The notes below the pieces were generated by a model that had not been told where the DNA came from, did not search any database, and was given only the letters and a program-made list of their open reading frames with translations. A stretch of DNA of 64,000 bases from Chinchilla lanigera (Eukaryota > Chordata > Mammalia > Rodentia > Chinchillidae), in contig NW_004955435.1 of the NCBI RefSeq assembly GCF_000276665.1, positions 1,710,892 to 1,774,891 on the forward strand, in the 5' to 3' direction. Position numbers and translations under genes: made by a program. Positions 61,037-64,000 of this stretch are shown one piece after another (the first letter of the stretch is position 1; every line of letters starts with the position of its first letter).

Positions 61037-61042
61037 AATAAA
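61037..61042 (+). terminator. Likely main PTBP2 polyadenylation signal
   Basis: AATAAA in TTTAATAAAAACATGGC, followed 45-70 nt later by U/GU-rich sequence. Chosen as the main signal because it gives a 3' UTR length near what is expected for the gene; 60416 and 60992 are alternatives. Confidence 0.6.
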
Positions 61043-61062
61043 AACATGGCTCAGAATCTACA

Positions 61063-64000
61063 GGTCAAATTTATTTGAACAGTTCTTGTCAATCTGAATT
61101 GTTGATTCTGTTAAATGACCAATACTTTTTGAAATTGATGTACTTAGTTTCAAGATTCATAGATTCTGTTATCTATGTAGACAGAATGGTCATGTATATT
61201 TTCTATTAGTTGAGTTTTTACATCTTTAGAAATGTAAAATTCAGTATAGTTTGAAAGCGGCACAATTAAAAATTAATTTTCTAACAAAGTTGGGAGGTTT
61301 GATGGTTGTTTAATTTCATTTGGTGTGTACTCTGCTTACCTCTGTAGCATGCGAAATAAACACTTCTGTAGCTCTGTGTTCACCTTTTCTGTCTCTCTCT
61401 GCTGCCTTCTCTCTCTCCTCCTCTTTGTTTTCACTCCACTGTGCTTCTGAATTCATGTTTATTCTCTGCCAGGGTGGGAAAGGAGTACTAATACTAGAGT
61501 TCTATGGCTTTCTACCATAAATAAATGTAGATGCTGTGAAAATACACCAGCGGGGTTTTATTTAATGTAAAAGATGATAACTGCTCTTCAGGAGGACACA
61601 TATTAAACATTTCCCACCCTGTTTACAACCTCCTGCTTTACAAACGTAACTTTCTATTGTAGCTTGTTAACCCTTTCTATCCCTTTTGTTCTTGCTGTTG
61701 TTGTTTTCCTAGTAGATTTATGCACTAGTAGATCTTTTGGACTTGCCATGCTGTTTTGCTGCAGTTTCATCTTCCATCTTTTGTGTCCGCTAAAAATTTC
61801 CTACTAATCTTAAGACTACCTTGTGAGTTTCAACAAAGAGTACTTAACGTTTTTATTGGAAATGAGAGCAGCATATCATCTGTTTTTGTTTTGGGAAGGA
61901 AGATACACATTCAGGTATTGAAAAACAGTTTACACTTAACACCTGGGTATGTTGCTACTTTCACTTTTCATGGTTACAATTAGGTTGCTGTTTCAGAATA
62001 TTTTTGGTCACTTTCTAAACAAGTGTGTTGATGTCAGATAAATTTGTAGTTACATGTGTTCCTTTATTCTTATAAAACTTAACAAAAATAAAAAAAATTA
62101 TCCAGTAAGATGATTTAAAAATGAAGGCACGTAAGATATGTTAAATGTACTGTACGTAATACAATCATTCACTTCAAAGAAAATAATATATAAAAATAAG
62201 TTAAAGATGGTTTAGAAGCTAGATGTTGGGCTCTGATGTTTTTTATTCTATAAATAGCATTATGCGGACCTCGTCTAGCAGCATCCCCATATATATTGGT
62301 TAATGAATAAGTAATTGAACATACCTTTAAGTGGAGTTTTTCTCAGTATTTCTTACTGGTTGCAATACTTGAAAGTAGGTTTTATCCCTGATTTTTCGGG
62401 GGGATATGGAGTGTTTAGAAGGAGAAACAAAAGTCCAGAAGTTACGTGTGTAATAAAGGAGTTGCTCCAGCTGCTGCACTGAACAAAGTATCTCCTTGCT
62501 GGGGGTCTGGGTGTGACCAAAATCCAAAGTTCTTTCTGTATAAGGATATATAGCACATCATAGTTTCTTACTGTGTTCCTCTGTTGCCTTGCTTTGAAAG
62601 CACCAAGTCAATGAAGTGGGAATTTTATTCAGCACATTAAGTTAACCCAGGCAATGGAATATAATAAATTGTGTAGTAGTCAAGGTCGATAGCAGAAGTA
62701 CATCAGCTTTGTCATTACAACTGTTCTATGTCTCAGAGTTTTACCTTTTTAACAATGATCTTGTGCTAACATTGAAGTATTATGATTCAGCTGCTCTATT
62801 AATACTTTGAATATTTAGGAAATAACTGGATTTCTTTGTGACTAAGGATGGAAAAACTTTATGATTTATTTTTATTTTTTATGATAAAACTTTTTAAAAT
62901 ATTTATTTTGGAAATGTTTCAAAGCTCCTTCTTAAAGAGTAGGTTCATGCAATTTGTTCTTGTGGTTCTGCTTGGATCACCGTAAAGTTTTACAGGGAAA
63001 AGAGAAATCACTTCTCCAAGGCTCAGTGTTTTTATCCAAAATGGAGGCAATAAATTTGGCTATGCTTACTCCAAAGGGTTATTGTGAGGCTCAGGTATGG
63101 TAAAGGTAGGAATGTGCAGCTGATCAACTACACTAAATAAAAATTACAATACCAGAGCTCGCAGCCTGCTAAATTTCCCTAAAATAAACTTAGTTATCCA
63201 CAATAAACATCTTATTTTTCTTATAAAGAATGATTTTGTTGTTAAATTATTTAAACATTAATCTGGTAAAGTAGCAAGATGTATAGTGCCGTAATGCACC
63301 ACACAGCGAAAGGAAAGAGCCTTTGGATTTGGCCTTGTATGTCTGAAATATTTGACAACTCAATAATAAAATGTACATACTTAGTAACAGACTTCATGTA
63401 AAAATTAAAGTATTTATAAATCTTTAGAAGACAGTTGTAAAACCTGAAGACTTTAAACGTAAAGTAGGAAAAAAGGTCTTCAGGTAAGATTCCCTGTCTT
63501 ACATTAAAAAGAAACATAAATTTGAAATTGTTTCGTTAACTGTTCTGTCTACTTAAAAGTTATTTAGGGGGTGTCCTGTTATTTTCAGTAGTCTTAAATT
63601 TCCCTGTCTGGTTAGCAAAAATACTGCAACTTCCAGCAGTGTTTTGTTGTCCAGACTCGAGCATACACTTCTTTGCTTCACATAACCACCATTCTTACAG
63701 CTTCCGCCCTTTCTTCCATTCTACCTTTCTCTGTTCCTCACTACCAGTTCAGTGGGTACAAAGCGCATTTGGCATCTCTGTTAACCTGGGGCAAGTGTTG
63801 TGCAGGATTTTGAGTCCAGAGATGGTAACTTTTTAGTAGAATATAACATAGCTCTATCAGCTTTAGTTACCGACTTAACACCTTTCACGTTCCCTGCACC
63901 TGTTTCTCATTCCACATATTAATACTTATCTCGGACATACAGTATTTCATCATAAAACTTCCCAGCACATTTCTCCTACAGTTTTATTCCTGGTTGTAGT
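61063..64000. other. Intergenic region downstream of PTBP2
   Basis: AT-rich sequence with no gene visible. A pyrimidine-rich CTCTCT stretch lies at about 61385-61430 and a MIR-like piece at about 63020-63115. Nothing else recognised. Confidence 0.6.
63020..63115 (+). repeat. MIR-like fragment
   Basis: ATCCAAAATGGAGGCAATAA, AGGGTTATTGTGAGGCTCAGG follow the MIR 3' order. Confidence 0.5.

Larger units (their letters stand above)
59929..61062 (+). other. PTBP2: PTBP2 3' UTR
   Basis: About 1.1 kb, AT rich, repeat free. Polyadenylation signals AATAAA lie at 60416-60421, 60992-60997 and 61037-61042; the last is followed by U/GU-rich sequence (about 61085-61110), so the main 3' end is placed near 61060. 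Another AATAAA near 61523 would allow a longer form. Seed matches for miR-124 and miR-133 are present. The exact cleavage site is inference. Confidence 0.7.

Noticed and set aside
1..64000. CRISPR array, operon, phage or other prokaryotic system
   Set aside because: The window is mammalian throughout: spliced gene, SINEs, LINEs, LTRs. No regularly spaced repeats of that kind.

Overview
The window is a piece of a placental mammal genome, most likely a non-murid rodent. The evidence is many short tRNA-derived ID-type SINEs, 7SL-derived monomeric B1 SINEs and B4-like ID/B1 composites, together with old mammalian L1, MIR, MER5/Tigger DNA transposons and MaLR/ERVL LTR remnants. The ID copies share an unusual consensus around the B box and 3' end (ending near CCCGGTACCGG then A/C-rich tails), and the B1 type is unlike mouse B1. 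I would guess Castorimorpha or a neighbouring rodent lineage, but the species cannot be fixed from the sequence alone.

There is one gene, on the plus strand and nearly complete: PTBP2 (polypyrimidine tract-binding protein 2, nPTB/brPTB), a neuronal splicing regulator. Twelve coding exons are present, matching human exons 3 to 14. They run from residue 14 (8966) to the stop codon (59928), followed by a 3' UTR with its best polyadenylation signal at 61037-61042. All GT-AG junctions and phases fit; with the 13 missing N-terminal residues the product is 531 residues, as in human. The promoter and the first two exons lie upstream of the window. The four RRM domains are encoded by exons 4-5, 6-8, 9-11 and 13-14. 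The poly-alanine linker lies in exon 9.

Layout: 1-8965 is intron with an ID/B1 cluster, an ERVL-like LTR, a Tigger, a MIR and a MER5. 9042-20804 is intron dominated by L1 remnants and an unclassified internally repetitive 0.8 kb block. 20805-22001 holds exons 4-5. 22002-28252 is a repeat-containing intron. 28253-28612 holds exons 6-7. 28613-36261 is intron. 36262-36457 is exon 8. 36458-51485 is a 15 kb intron with a large inverted repeat near its 3' end. 51486-53609 is a compact block of exons 9, 10 and 11 without recognisable SINEs or LINEs. 53610-59230 is intron with a 200 bp direct repeat. 59231-59928 holds exons 12-14. 61060-64000 is intergenic.

The main biology is regulatory. The 34 nt exon 10 is a reading-frame switch: skipping it brings in an in-frame TGA nine codons into exon 11. 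It is preceded by a dense CU-rich tract with UGC motifs and followed by two TGCATG motifs. Two further splice choices are visible: tandem acceptors 15 nt apart at exon 9, and a CAGAAG NAGNAG acceptor at exon 14. The 3' UTR carries seed matches for miR-124 and miR-133. I found no sign of a previously undescribed biological system; the less explained items are repeat structures, listed in the findings.
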